In this document: positions 10,837 to 22,995 of the stretch, piece by piece
Position numbering within the stretch: position 1 is the first letter of the stretch
How the letters are laid out: each line of letters begins with the position of its first letter
Assembly (NCBI RefSeq): GCF_030272615.1
Contig: NC_081411.1
Coordinates: 214,504,654-214,568,653 of the forward strand
Origin: Cryptomeria japonica
Taxonomy: Eukaryota; Streptophyta; Pinopsida; Cupressales; Cupressaceae
DNA length: 64,000 nucleotides
Direction: 5' to 3'
Notes under the pieces: generated by a model
Told to the model about the DNA's origin: nothing
What the model saw: only the letters and a program-made list of their open reading frames with translations
Database searches by the model: none
Program-made: the position numbers and the translations under genes

Positions 10837-13813
10837 ATGAGTAATTCTCTAACCAGTTCCGGTCACAACAACCAAATTGCATGTACTGTTAGTCGCAAAC
10901 ATTCTCGTACGACTGGTCTCTCCAGCCTATCCCTCGATCTACTTATACGCTACATCGATAACGTTTTATCTGCCATCATTAACCAGGTACATAACGTTTG
11001 CTTCTTTTTTCTGCTTTTACTTCATTGTAATGGATTTTAAATTTATACGGATGCCTACAGGGCATGGGTTGCAAAATAATTGACAGTGGAAGACAGCTAA
11101 GGGATTTAGTGCAGCCTGTTGCTTCAGATTTTTCTAAATTGTTTGATGGCATTTCAGAGGGTGCAAAAATGTTCTCAGATCAGGTGATTCAGACCTTGAT
11201 ATATTTGTTTGTCTAGAATCAGGACTAGTGTAAAGTGGATTCCTTTCAATGTTTTAAATGGTCGTTTTTTGGGCTGTTTGATTTAGAAATTCTTGAAGTC
11301 CCAGCTTTCTACAGAGGTACATTCAGTGGCGGTTGACGTATTGAAAGGATTGGGGAATGTACATTGGGTTGCAGTGGGACTTTTAGCGATAGCTAATGTT
11401 TTACAAAGATTCGACAATATTTCAGCAAATGACAGAGAATGCATAGACCTTCTTAAAGCTATGCTTAAGCTGGGTAAATACTTGAAACAGATGAAAGATA
11501 TCTATGCTGATTTGCACAAAGAGATTTTAGAAGAGATGAGTGAAGCTGCTAAATTAATAGTTTCTGGTGCCATTTTATGTTGCTCCTTTATCACATCGAA
11601 TAAATTATCCAAGTAAGTAGTTTCTTTCCATATATCCTCTGACGAAGTTACAGAGCATAGCTCTGTTGCGTCTATTCCTCACACTAAATTAAAACAAAGA
11701 AATATATTTATATTTTCGTGATATTTGTCTGGTAACTCCGAAGGTTCCTGTTGACTAAGAAGATCCGCGATGAACTTGTCTATGTTCGGGGAAAAGTAGA
11801 TTCTATGAAAGCCGATCTGATGCTTCAGATGCAAGTTCTGACCGTGACTACACTTACCTTGTATCATCGGCAAAATAATGTTTCAGGTTGATCTTAGAAA
11901 TTTCCATCTCCCCAAATTCGAAAACTTCTATAATTAATTGAAATATTGTATACCCACATAACCGAGTTAATGATTTGCAATAACTAGGTGGGAACGAGGA
12001 GAATAATTGCCTTGGAGTTGCAGAGCAAGACACCTCCGAGCAGTCCATAAATCAAGAGAGTAAGAGACTAATTCGATTACATACCATTGTCAGTTCGATT
12101 CAATTTTATCAATCAAAAGTTTAGAATTTATTTAAGCAGGTGAGATTGAGGAGAGCTGTGAAACAGAGCTCGAGGAATCAGGTTCAGACACTATTCATTC
12201 TTGGCGACACGATAATTATTATGGGGTAAATGGGCACGAAAAACACCAAATGCCACTGCGGAGACCTCTCGGGCTGGGTAGATTCCTTAAAAAAAAGATT
12301 CCAGCCATATTTGGACTCATAAAACCTTCCACTTATATAAAACTAAAAATGTTGGTGGAGGAGATCAAAGCATTTCCGACTCCAATTGAGTTCAAATACA
12401 GCGAATTGAAGAGGGTCACAAATGGTTTTGTAAAAATCATAGGCCAAGGTGGTTTTGGGAGTGTTTTTCACGTAAGTTCGTTCTGAAACAAACTGTCAAT
12501 TATATTCTAGATACAACTATGATCAGTTAATAATTTGTGCATATATCTTCTGCTGTTTCATAGGGAATTCTGCCTGATGGAAGATCAGTGGCAGTAAAGA
12601 TGTTGAGCGATACAAATAGTGTTCATGGCAAAACAGAGTGGATGAACGAGCTGAGGGCTCTAACAAAGCGACATCATCGAAACATCGTAGAGCTCGTGGG
12701 ATATTGCTTTGAAGACAATCTGATGTTAGTCTATGATTATAAGCCACGAAACCTGTCAAACATAATTTTTGGTAAGTAGCTAGTGCAGTTCATTTACTTT
12801 GTGTATTTTTGTGTAATTGGAGCGATTATCTGTAACATTAAAATAGTTCTAACCATAATATGCAGATGAAATTGATATGATTATTGACTGGTCAATAAGA
12901 TTCAAGATTATATTGGACATGGTAAGGGGACTCACATATCTTCACGAAGGTGCACATATGTGTATAATACACAGAGACATTAAACACAGTAACATTCTTC
13001 TGGACGAAAATTTCAGTGCCAAGATTTGTGATTTTGGCCTTGCTAGAATACTGCAAATGGATTTCGCCCAATATGCCAACAAGACTATTTCCACATATTG
13101 CGAGCTGCTTGAAAAGGATGTAACTGAGACTTCTGACCATGTAACAACGGAACTTGGTGGAACACTGTAAAATCGCCTTACCCTTTAACCCTTTATAAGA
13201 ATGAAAATGATTAATCTATGCATGAGCTGGTAAATTTTAGGGGCCCAGACTAGGGTTTTCATGTTGCGCAGCTGATTAATGCATTTTTCTTTCCTTGTCT
13301 GGCCCTACAGGGGTTACCTTGATCCTGAGTATTTTAGAACCCATCGTGCGACTGTGAAATCAGACATTTACAGCTTTGGAGTGACGCTGTTAAATATTGT
13401 ATCTGGCAAAAGAGTAACGGAATACATAGATGACAATATGCTTACTCAGCACGTAAGAATTATACTAGCATATATAGTCACTAGAATTATATATATAATG
13501 ACTAAATTTATGGTTTTGTGTGTGAATGCAGGCGTGGAGGTTATGTGAAGAGGATCGGCTTCATCAGCTAATAGACCATCGGCTACTCAATTCTGATGGT
13601 TTAGTTAATTCAAGCAGCATAACAAGAACAATTTTAACAGCTCTCTTGTGCATTCATGAGGAATCCAAAAGACGCCCATCAGCATCGCGAGTGTTAGCAA
13701 TGCTTTTATCGGAAGAAGAGATTCCAATTCCCACACGACCACTTGAATCTATATATAGTCCAGGTGAGAGTTTTCGCACAGATATGGTGAGTGAGGAGAG
13801 TTCTGAATATTGA
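10837..13813 (+). CDS. Helical-domain protein kinase (RLK/Pelle-type, soluble), kinase copy 1
   Basis: Ten exons joined by GT-AG introns in consistent phase: 10837-10986, 11061-11183, 11287-11612, 11744-11886, 11988-12059, 12140-12471, 12564-12771, 12866-13166, 13311-13452, 13532-13813. They give 692 residues. I see no signal peptide or membrane anchor. Residues ~50-245 are all-helical, with blocks '[20 protein letters not shown]' and '[19 protein letters not shown]'; I compare this with HeLo/MLKL-type bundles as inference. An acidic linker (~255-290) and a basic segment '[16 protein letters not shown]' precede the kinase. Kinase motifs are intact: P-loop GQGGFGSV (373-380), VAVK Lys394, alpha-C Glu411, catalytic HRDIKHSN (487-494), DFG (507-509), DPE (556-558). 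The activation segment is long (~52 residues). The start is the first ATG of the exon; an upstream coding exon cannot be excluded. Expected role: cytoplasmic or membrane-peripheral signalling Ser/Thr kinase. Confidence 0.85.
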
Positions 13814-13905
13814 AGAGCCAGACACAGAAAAGGTTACCTACATCCTTCTAAATAATTGGAATACTGTGTTTCATTTCACTTTGAGATTAATTTGTAATTT
13901 GGAAA

Positions 13906-14253
13906 TTTTAATAAATTTATTGTTCTGTAATCCAGTCTTGTTGAAGTTATGGGAGAAACGTAAGATATACCAACATCTATAAAGTTCAATTAAATTGACA
14001 AACAGTTCAATATAATGTATTAGATAATTGAGAGCAATATACTGCTAAAATCAAAATTCCAAAGCTGTAATAGATTTTATTTTAATAAATTTATTGTTCT
14101 GTAATCCAGTCTTGTTGAAGTTATGGGAGAAACGTAAGATATACCAACATCTATAAAGTTCAATTAAATTGACAAATAGTTCAATATAATGTATTAGATA
14201 ATTGTGAGCAATATACTGCTAAAATCAAAATTCCAAAGCTGTAATAGATTTTT
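13906..14253. repeat. 174-bp tandem duplication in the 3' flank of kinase copy 1
   Basis: Units 13906-14079 and 14080-14253 start 'ttttaataaatttattgttc' and are nearly identical, differing at only a few positions, so the duplication is recent. Each unit carries an AATAAA (13910-13915 and its copy at 14084) followed by TGTAA, so a candidate polyadenylation signal of the kinase gene is duplicated about 100 bp after its stop codon. Confidence 0.9.
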
Positions 14254-17219
14254 TTTAAAGAAATCAGAGGAGAAGTTCAAATATGAGCTTTGAGATTGTA
14301 CTCTCAATCATTTAATTTATAATGAAATAAGACAATATCAATGTGGGGCAGCTGAAGATGGCGTTGAGTGGCTGGTGACCGAGCATGGTCGGCAGATTTG
14401 GTCAACAATTGAATTATCACTTCTAACATTTGTTTTTTGCGCCACGGGAGAGTTTTGTTTGATATTTACTAACTGCTATTGCTGTTAATAAATTATTATC
14501 TAGTTGTTTAGATTTTATAAATAATACAGAGATTTTTGGAAAAATAAAAATCAAATGAAGCGTTTTATCCTGAAATTTGTGGATGTACATCAATTTATGT
14601 TTCAGCTTCTTCAGAAATTTAGCCAGGTCCTCTCACTTTCAGAAGGTCCCATCAATCCCTTCGTATAAAGAAATCTTGTCCAATCTTCTTTGGAACATTT
14701 GCAATTGCAGCCTCCGTTCGTAGATAGTTGACTAAAGATGTGGTCAATACCCTACCTGTTTAATTGGGCCCAACACTTATTGTAAAGGGACAAAATGACG
14801 GTGATTTAAACTCCTTCCCAATGAATATTTTCCAACCATGGCCACTGATTCTTCTTGACTAGAGAGCGTGGAGGATGAGGATTCCTCTTGCCAATAAGAA
14901 TGGATTGTACAATTGTCAAACAAATAAGACAGAAACAACTGCTTGGAAAATGTACCCTTGGAAAGGTCAAAGTGGTTATGTAGAAAATATAGTTTTTCAA
15001 TAACAAATTATATTTAATAACTCATTTTAAAAAATTCAAAATAATCACATTAGAAACATTCTGCTACATAACCAAATTATACATTACCTCTTTCCTCCCC
15101 GTCGAATCGATTCAAATAATCTTAGCAAAAAATCAAATGCTACAGGTGGCACTACATCCCTTAAATGCTTGAGAAACTTTCAAGCAAAGGCAGCTAGTAT
15201 GTGTAAATTTGAAACTGATCTTTGACCGTGCCCTCCTTTCTTAGACGCCAGGGTGAAGCTTTCAAAATAGACATGGGAGGAAATAAAAATAGAGAGCAGT
15301 AGAGGTCGACCAAGAATGGAGAAAATGTTTGCCAAATCTCGTTAGCAGTTTGGCATGTCAAATGGAAGGGGATAATAAATAGGAGAAGAAAACATTGAGA
15401 GAATGAGAAAAAAAGTGGCGTGTAAAGCGAAGACAGAGGGACGTGAAGAAAGGGAAAGGAGAAATTGCGTAGGGTGAGGAGAAAAATGCAAGCAATCGAG
15501 GAGAATTCGAGAGGATTGCAGAGAAACAACGTAAGGAGGAGAGACGACGGAGAAATCATGTGCAAAGGGAAGAGAAAGATGAGGAGAAAAGAAGAGAATG
15601 CGAGGGTGAAAAAGGTGAGGAGGCTCCAAAGCCTAAATGATGAATAACTCTCATCAACAAGGGTGTGTAGGTAGAGAATAAAGTGAAGGGAAAAATAAGC
15701 CAGAAGGAAGTCACGAATAGAGGTGGAGGTATTTTTGGCAGAAAGAAGAATAGAGGATGGGCATGGAATGGATCTGTACAAAAGGCAATAGATAGGCGCA
15801 AATGTCATTCTCTATGACCCTCAGAATCCTTTATGCCTGTGTTAAAGGATGTAGGAATTTCGTTTGACATGAGGGAAGAAGAATGTAGAAGGCATAGGAA
15901 GTGAAGGAAAGTATGCTAGAAGAAATGCGGAAAAAATAATAATGTGAGGAGAAAATTTTGAGTAGAAAAGGAGAAATTGAGAGGAAGGCCTACCTATAAA
16001 AACTAAATCTTGAATTGTTAATCCTTCTTTAGGAAGCTATAAGTATCTTTTGGTACTATAATACTATGCTCTCCTCCACCTAGAAGGGAGGAATTTGTTA
16101 AGGAATTGGGGCATTGCAATATTGGCAACAAGTATTTTTTAATATTTAATATAATTAGTTACACTGGTTTGGTTAGCCTGAACTCACCCTACTTTTGTGA
16201 AGGGGAGACATTCGATCTAAAATAAGTAATGTACATCTACAATATTTATGATATTTACCTTGTGACATTTTATTATTATCATAGCTTAATTATAAACTAG
16301 TAATGGTCTATAAATATTTATGAATGGTTAAGTATTTCAATTATTTGTCAGTGTTTTGTTGATTACCTGATACGAAACTACCATGGATAAATATATCTAT
16401 CTTCAATAATCCAAAAGATCTTATGAATTCATTGTTAACCATTACTAAATTATATTTTGGTCACTATACACACATCAATAGCCTGGATTGAATTTCTTAA
16501 TAGACATACATCATTAATAAGTATTGCATGGCTTTATGGTTGTGATGCTAATTATATATAGATCTTTATAATTTCTTTCCTAGCTACTACTAAATTCAAG
16601 TTAGAAGTAATTAGATAATGAAAAAGTTAGATTGTATAAGGCATGTTTCTATGGTTAAGAGTCAATTGAAGGAGTCAAAGAGTTAAATTATAGAAGCTTT
16701 ATTTTAATGATTTTCTCCCAAACTTGTTAATTTGCTCCATTTAAGTCCTTCTTATCCAAATTTCTTTTCAATAATGCTCCCAAGCATACTTTATTTGAGT
16801 GATTGAAAAATTCTTCTATTTTCTCATGACTCCTAAGCTTAAGAAATCATGGGCAAAGTGCGTCCTCTTTGTGAAGATGGGTGAATAAAATTTGTGTAAA
16901 AAGGGATATATAAATGAGTGTAAGTACTTTTTTCAAATAAATGGATGTTAAACAAATTGACAAGAATTGCATGGTGATAATCACTATCACCACAACTTTA
17001 ATTGTTTCATCCACTATAATAACTGCTAACTTTCAATCTTTTTCTAGTGTCAATATAAAGTTTAGGAAAATGGTATGCAATATGAACTCTCTTATTACTA
17101 ACCATTGATGTCATAGTTAATAAAAATGACAAGCACAAAAATTATCTACACCATAAATTAGAAATCTATAAGACTATGTAGTCACACATAGGATAAATGA
17201 AATTCAAAAGTTGAGAATG
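14254..17219. other. Intergenic DNA, includes a purine-rich stretch
   Basis: No coding domain recognised. About 15290-15990 the plus strand is dominated by A and G, which creates long pyrimidine-coded (Leu/Phe/Ser) open frames on the minus strand that I regard as composition artefacts. Elsewhere the DNA is AT-rich without visible element ends. Confidence 0.5.
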
Positions 17220-17639
17220 TTATAATTTATAAATGTATGAAGTATACATCTTCCTATGGTTACCTAATGAATATAGTGATATAGAAAGGGAAATGAGAGT
17301 GCACTTGGAGACTGGGTAGGAAGATGCATCTTTGGATGAACAAGAAAATAGATTTGAGAATAAGGAGGAAGAAGAAGAAGAGGGTGTAGATGAATATGTT
17401 GAACAAATTGAAGAGGTTAGCGAAGATAGCCTATAAAATATTGAGGAATCTAAAAATAAGAAGAACTGCACAGAAATATTCCCCAAAGTTTCAAAATATC
17501 ATGAAATCTAGTTGAAAAGTATAGCCCTCCAATTTTTAGTTCTATAGTTTATTTATTACGTACTAATGATGAACCTAGATCCTACAAAGAATCTAGTATT
17601 ATAGATGATAGTGATTCTTAGATACAAGTCATGCAAGAG

Positions 17640-17790
17640 GATGTGTGTGTGTGTGTGTGTGTGTCTGTGCATATGTATATGTATATGTATATGTACATGT
17701 ATATGTATATGTACATGTATATGTATATGTGTGTGTGTGTGTATGCATATGTATATGTATACGTATACACACACACACACACACACTCTT
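17640..17790. repeat. Compound microsatellite (TG)n-(TATG)n-(CA)n
   Basis: A (TG)n run at ~17641-17664 is followed by TATG/TACATG units and a second TG run, then a (CA)n run at ~17766-17787. TG at one side and CA at the other are mutually complementary, so the tract can fold on itself. It sits inside the copia RT relic. The several open frames of alternating residues over it are artefacts. Confidence 0.9.
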
Positions 17791-18202
17791 GTAATACTTT
17801 GAACCTTTCATATTTTCCCAAAGAAATACCTTTTACTGTAAATATATCTTTAAGAATCTAAGTTTGGAGCAGATGGCTCATTAGAAAAGTACAATGATAT
17901 CTACTAGTAGCCAAAGGTTAATTTCAAAGAAAGGAAGCTAAATTTGGTGAAATATTCTCTCTTGTTGCTAAACTATCCTAAATTAAATTTTTTTACCATA
18001 GTTGTTGCTAGTTATTGAGAAATTTGAGAAATTGGATGTTAAAACTAAATTTTTGGACAAAGACTTGGAAGAGAAAATTATATGCAATAGGTTAAATTTT
18101 TTGAGGTAAAAGGAAAAGAACACTTGGTTTGTAATTTAAGACAATCTCTTTATAGTTTAAAGAAGTCATCTAGGAGGTAGTATCAAAAATTTGATTCATT
18201 TT

Positions 18203-18679
18203 TGTTGGTGTAATTATTTATTCATCTTGGATATAATTACACTTTACTTAAATTTACTTAGGTACATGCATAACATTGTATTTTTCATATAAGACACTTA
18301 GGGATATTTGCATACATTGGAAGGGTGTATGTAGGAGAAATTCCACCTTTTATGGTGTGATATTGTTATTACTTTATCATATCCACTTATTGTGGAGTGA
18401 TAATTCCACCTCTTGTGGAATTTTTTACTATTTCTCCTACCTACTCTTATTTGTCCTACCTACCCTTGCATCTCATTGAGCCACATGTCATCATTGTGAT
18501 CTCTCTTGTCTCTTAGCCTTGCCTTTATAAGCAGACTTATCTACATTGTATGTAATTTTGATGATCCCATTGATCAATATTTTGCATCATTGATAGGAAT
18601 AAAATTTATTCTTGTCACATATTTTTCTCTCTCTTATTTGTGATATCAATTGGACTCTAGACCTTGGCAAATTATCACA
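18203..18679 (+). repeat. 5' LTR of the 2.98-kb non-autonomous element
   Basis: It starts TGTTGGTGTAATT and ends ATCACA, with the primer-binding site adjoining. A TATA-like 'gcctttataagcag' at 18521-18534 is a plausible promoter. It is about 90% similar to the right LTR by eye, implying an old insertion. Confidence 0.9.
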
Positions 18680-20712
18680 TGGTATCAAAGCCATTAGAGT
18701 GCCATTGGTATGCCAATTGAGAGAAATTTGGTACCATTTGGGGTTTTTATTTTGGAGGTTTTTATTACAGGTTATTATTGGAGCTTGTTGGGTTAATTTT
18801 GAGGTCACCATTAGATTAAGGAGGTTTGAGAAATTCATAATCGCCTTTTTTTATGTTCAAATCCAACATTCGAAGCCAAATCTAGAGCCATTTTATGGTG
18901 GAAGGTGGTGACTTGTTCTGAGAGTGATTTGCAATTTTGGAGCATTTTTGGCCAACTCCATCATCGCCATCACACTCAGAAGACCCAAAAAATCACAAGA
19001 TTGCCTATTCATTCATCCATAGAGAAGGCCATCATCTTGACTGAAAAATTCCCCCCTCCCCAGCCATACGGATGTTGTAGGTACAATTTGATTAAAAAAA
19101 TTAAAAAATAATTTTTTGGAATTTTAAATTTTATTAAATTCATTTTTTATAAAAAAAAATGAGATAGGAGGTGGGGACTTATTTTATTTAAAAGTTTCTT
19201 TTTGCGTTTAAAAAAAAGAATTTGGGCCATTTATTGGGGGCCCACAGGCCTTGAGGCTTGCAGGTACCACAAGGTACACTTGCGACACCCCGCAAGCCCT
19301 GCCACCATAGGGTAAACCTACAACCCCCCACAAGATCTATCATGCAAGCTACCTACGAGTGATACAGGATGCCCTGCGAACCACGCAGGGTACCTACGGG
19401 TGACGCAGGATGTCCTGTAGACCTCGCAAGGTTTAATATTTTTTTAAAACTTTTTTTTTAGTTAAATAAATTTTTTAATAATGTTTTCTAAATGATTTTT
19501 AATAATATACTTTTTTAAATATTTAAAAAAAAAAAATCTTTATTATTTATAATAAAGTTTTTTTAAAATTTAAAATTTTTAAAATAAAAGTGTTGTTTTT
19601 TTTCTTTATTTCTTAATAAAGTTTTTATGTCAAATAATCAAAAAATATATATTTTTTCTTTATTATTTTTTTGATAAAGTTTTTTGCATAGGTTTTTAGT
19701 AATTGTTTTTAATGGGTTTTTTAATCTTTTAAAAACAAAATTTTCATGTAATAAGAAAAATTGGGAATAAAATTTGTCTACCATACTTGCTTGCAACACT
19801 TCCAACCAGGAGTCAAGGGGTGGGGGGTGTCAGTTGATCCTTTATATCTCTTGGCGACATTCCCAATTGGAGGCATCTTCATCTGTAGTATTCTACAAGG
19901 CTTCTTTAGTGGCATCATCTTCATGTTTCCAAATTTTTACTATACCACGTTGTATGCTCTTGCATGAGCTATGTTGTACTCGCACTAAAATAAAGTGTCA
20001 CACCTCTTTGTCCTTTTTCATTGATGACATATTTGATGTAATCCTTTTGTACATGTAGATTAGGAAATTCATGCGAGACCTTTATTCTCTTGTTGAGAAA
20101 GTATCTGGATCGAGTACATCTTCCATTGGTGATCATCCATCTGTCTCCTTGTGAAACTTGGTGCATGTCTCCCATTGAGACTTCGATTGTATACATTTGT
20201 GCATGGCTCCCATGAGACTTTGATTGTAAGAGTTTCTTCTATTTGAGTATCTAGGTGATGCTCAAAGCAAGTTGTCTCCATGCCCGATCTTCATTTTGTT
20301 GCAGTGAGTGATTCATCATCATTGACATTGGTAACTAGTTTTGTCACACTTTGACATTATTGGTGCACCATTGTCTCTCTTTCTTCCTTATGGGGAGGTA
20401 TTTTGGTCAACATATTGGACCATCTTTGCAGTAGATTCTACATTGAGAGAGGCTTCATGGTCTCTCTTATTCTTTTATGGGGGGGGGGGATTTTTCCTCA
20501 TATAAGGTTTGTTTCTTCTCATACATCATTGAGAGCATCATGTGCTTTCATTTCTCTTTTGGGGGGGAGATTTTTCCCATTAGTTTTTTCTCTTTTTCTC
20601 GATTTGTGAGAGATTGCATTTGTATATGGCTACCTAACATGGCCTCGTAGTCGGGACCCATCTTGCATTGTTAGCTTAAGTGGATTCCGCTGAGTTGCAC
20701 TTGAGGGGGGGT

Positions 20713-21186
20713 TGTTGGTGTGATTATTTATTCATCTTTGATATTATTACACTTTACTTAAGTTTACTTAGGTGTAGGCATAACATTGTAGTTTGCATAT
20801 GAGACACTTAGAGAGATGTGCATACATTAGGAGTGTGTATGTAGGATAAATTCCACCTTTTATGGTGTGATATTGTTATTACTTTATCATATCACCTTAT
20901 CATGGAGTGATAATTCCACCTTCGGTGGGTGATCCACCTCTTGTGGAATATTTTACTATTTCTCCTACCTACCCTTGCATCTTATTGAGCCATATGTCAT
21001 CATTGTGTGTTATCTTCTCTCTTAGCATTGCTTTTATAAGTAGGCTCTTCTACATTGTACATAACTTTGATGATCCAGTTGATTAGTATTTTGCATCATT
21101 TATAAAAATACCATTTATTCTTGTCACATATTTTGTTCTCTTATTTGTGCTATCAATTGGACTCTAGATCTTTGCAAATTCTCACA
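20713..21186 (+). repeat. 3' LTR of the 2.98-kb non-autonomous element
   Basis: It starts TGTTGGTGTGATT and ends CTCACA, followed by the target duplication ATTTT. It matches the left LTR along its length, with an extra 'ggtgggtgatccacc' near 20934. Confidence 0.9.
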
Positions 21187-22160
21187 ATTTTAATTATATT
21201 TTGTAAGAACTAAAGAAGATCTCACTATTTTTACATTAGATGCATGGATTATTATATCCTAATTATTGCTTTGTACGTTGATACCTTTTTTTTTTAAGAA
21301 ACAATAGGGGTGTGACTAGTGAGCTAAAAGCTCAACTTTTAGGTACATTTAAGATAAAATATCTATAAGTAGTAAGGTACACATTTAAAATCAAAATTAG
21401 AAAAATAGGGTTAATAGAAAACTTTAGCTATCTCAGATTAAGTATGTTAAGGCAAATTTGAATAGAAATTTAATAGTATATAGGATTATAAATTTGTTAG
21501 AATTTCTTTATCAATCAACTCTAAGATTTCATTATATATGTGTCCTGAGATTCAATATGATTTTGATAATATGTTTAATGTAACTTATACTAGTTATGTA
21601 GGAAGTTTAATGTATGCAATGGTTTGTACTAGGCTAGATATTGCCCAAGTAGTGGAAGTTTTGAGTAGATTCCTAGTAGAAAATATTAAAACTATGTAAA
21701 ACTGGTGTTAATATATTTGTATGGTACTTCTTATTATTTTTTGACTTATATTAATACTAATAGTGTGACTAAGGCAATAAAAATACAATATTTAATTGAT
21801 TTAGATTAGGTGGGTGACTTTAATAGTCAAAGGTCCACTAGTAGTTATGAATTTATTTTATTTGGACTAGTCAATTGGATGAGAAAGATGTGGCTTATGA
21901 TTTTTGTATCCACCACTAAAGAGAAGTATATGGATGATAACCATGTCTCTAGGGAGATAGTTTTACTATAAATATTGTGTAAATGTATTTATTTTTATAT
22001 TTAGAATGGTTCCAATAGTTAGAGTGCATTTTATTTCTCCTAGAACCCTTCTTTTCATGAAATTATTTATAATGGATAAATGGTGCTAAAGAATATTTGA
22101 ACATAAGATAATGTTGCATATTCACGTATTAAAATTGTATATTAACTTATTTTAATTAAA

Positions 22161-22995
22161 ATTTCCTAGTTCCTTTTTATCAAACTTTCCTACATCAAAC
22201 CCTCGGTAGAAATTAACCTTTACTATAGCTACGATTGATTAGAAAGGAGAGATTACCCTTGGCAGGATAGAGGATAAATTGACAAGTTTATACCTCAAAA
22301 TTGATAATGGTACTAATGTGATGCTCTTTAAAAAAGTCCTCCAAGTGTTAATTCAATAAAATGATAAATCATAACAAAATTTATCATAACAAAATTCTTG
22401 AAGACAACGTGTTGCTTCTTGTACTCAAATCTCCTCTTGAATAAAGGAATTGAGTGCTTGGATGGTACTTGTAGATTGTAAAAGATGATCAAATGCATTA
22501 GAGATGATGCCTTTACGAAGGGCTCTCAAGGTATTTTAATTTTAAGGCCAACTTCCAATGTTCATATCAAAATATTGGTATTGGATAAGAAATAGTAGGA
22601 GCCTATACTTTGACAGGTTCAAATTTGGACCCCTTTTTGCTAGGTTCCCTAGTCCACTAGGAATATTCATCTCATAACTATATGACAATAGTTTGGATGA
22701 GATAAGGGCAAAAATAGGCTAGAAATGACCCAGAAGGAGGCACATGAAAGAAAGGGCCCAAAAAAGAGTGTGAATTTGTAAGGGGCTACCATTTATGACC
22801 TAAAACTAATAATACCCATACATTATTTTCCATGTCCTCATGTACAAATTCCATGGGGGCTTCACTTGGTGAACCTAGGTTATATCATATGCATTCATGG
22901 CATACTAAGTAATCCCCCTAGTTTCAAAAAATACTTCCCTAAACTCCTTTTTGTCACCTGTCACAATACACAACCAAAATTAAAACCCCCCTATT
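22161..22995. other. Intergenic DNA, no gene seen
   Basis: Probably the degraded 3' end of the copia relic followed by unclassified sequence. No domain or repeat boundary is recognisable. Confidence 0.45.

Larger units (their letters stand above)
18203..21186 (+). mobile_element. Non-autonomous LTR retrotransposon, 2984 bp, no coding capacity
   Basis: Two direct LTRs (18203-18679 and 20713-21186) flank 2.03 kb without any retroviral-type domain. A perfect 5-bp target duplication ATTTT lies at 18198-18202 and 21187-21191. The primer-binding site TGGTATCAAAGCC starts at 18680, directly after the left LTR, and a polypurine tract TTGAGGGGGGG precedes the right one (20701-20711). The orientation is therefore plus. 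The interior has an AT-rich part, a GC-richer patch (19220-19430), and three similar G-run blocks (~20391, ~20480, ~20560) resembling duplicated polypurine tracts. It must be moved by proteins from another element. It inserted into a copia RT. Confidence 0.9.
17220..22160 (+). pseudogene. Ty1/copia pol relic split by a nested LTR element
   Basis: The plus strand shows copia pol in order, in several frames. 17540-17640 is the RT entry ('DEPRSYKESSIIDDSDS', then 'IQVMQED'), immediately followed by a microsatellite. 17860-18200 is the RT body ('LVAKG', 'FSLVAKLS', 'FFEVKGKEHLVCNLRQSLYS'). After the nested element, 21187-21290 resumes the RT up to 'LYVDT'. 21540-21980 is RNase H ('GSLMYAMVCTRLDIAQVVEV' and 'STSSYEFILFGLVNWMRKM'). 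Stops and frameshifts are frequent, so it is dead. Removing 18203-21186 plus one target duplication restores a continuous RT alignment, which dates the nested element as younger. The left limit is approximate; an acidic stretch at 17300-17430 is probably the integrase-RT linker. Confidence 0.75.

Noticed and set aside
15194-15808. 204-codon minus-strand open frame
   Set aside because: It is Leu/Phe/Ser-rich because the plus strand is purine-rich, several overlapping frames are equally open, and no domain or splice context is seen.
17556-17861. Several overlapping open frames on both strands
   Set aside because: They translate the (TG)n/(CA)n microsatellite into alternating Cys-Val or His-Thr; artefacts of the repeat.
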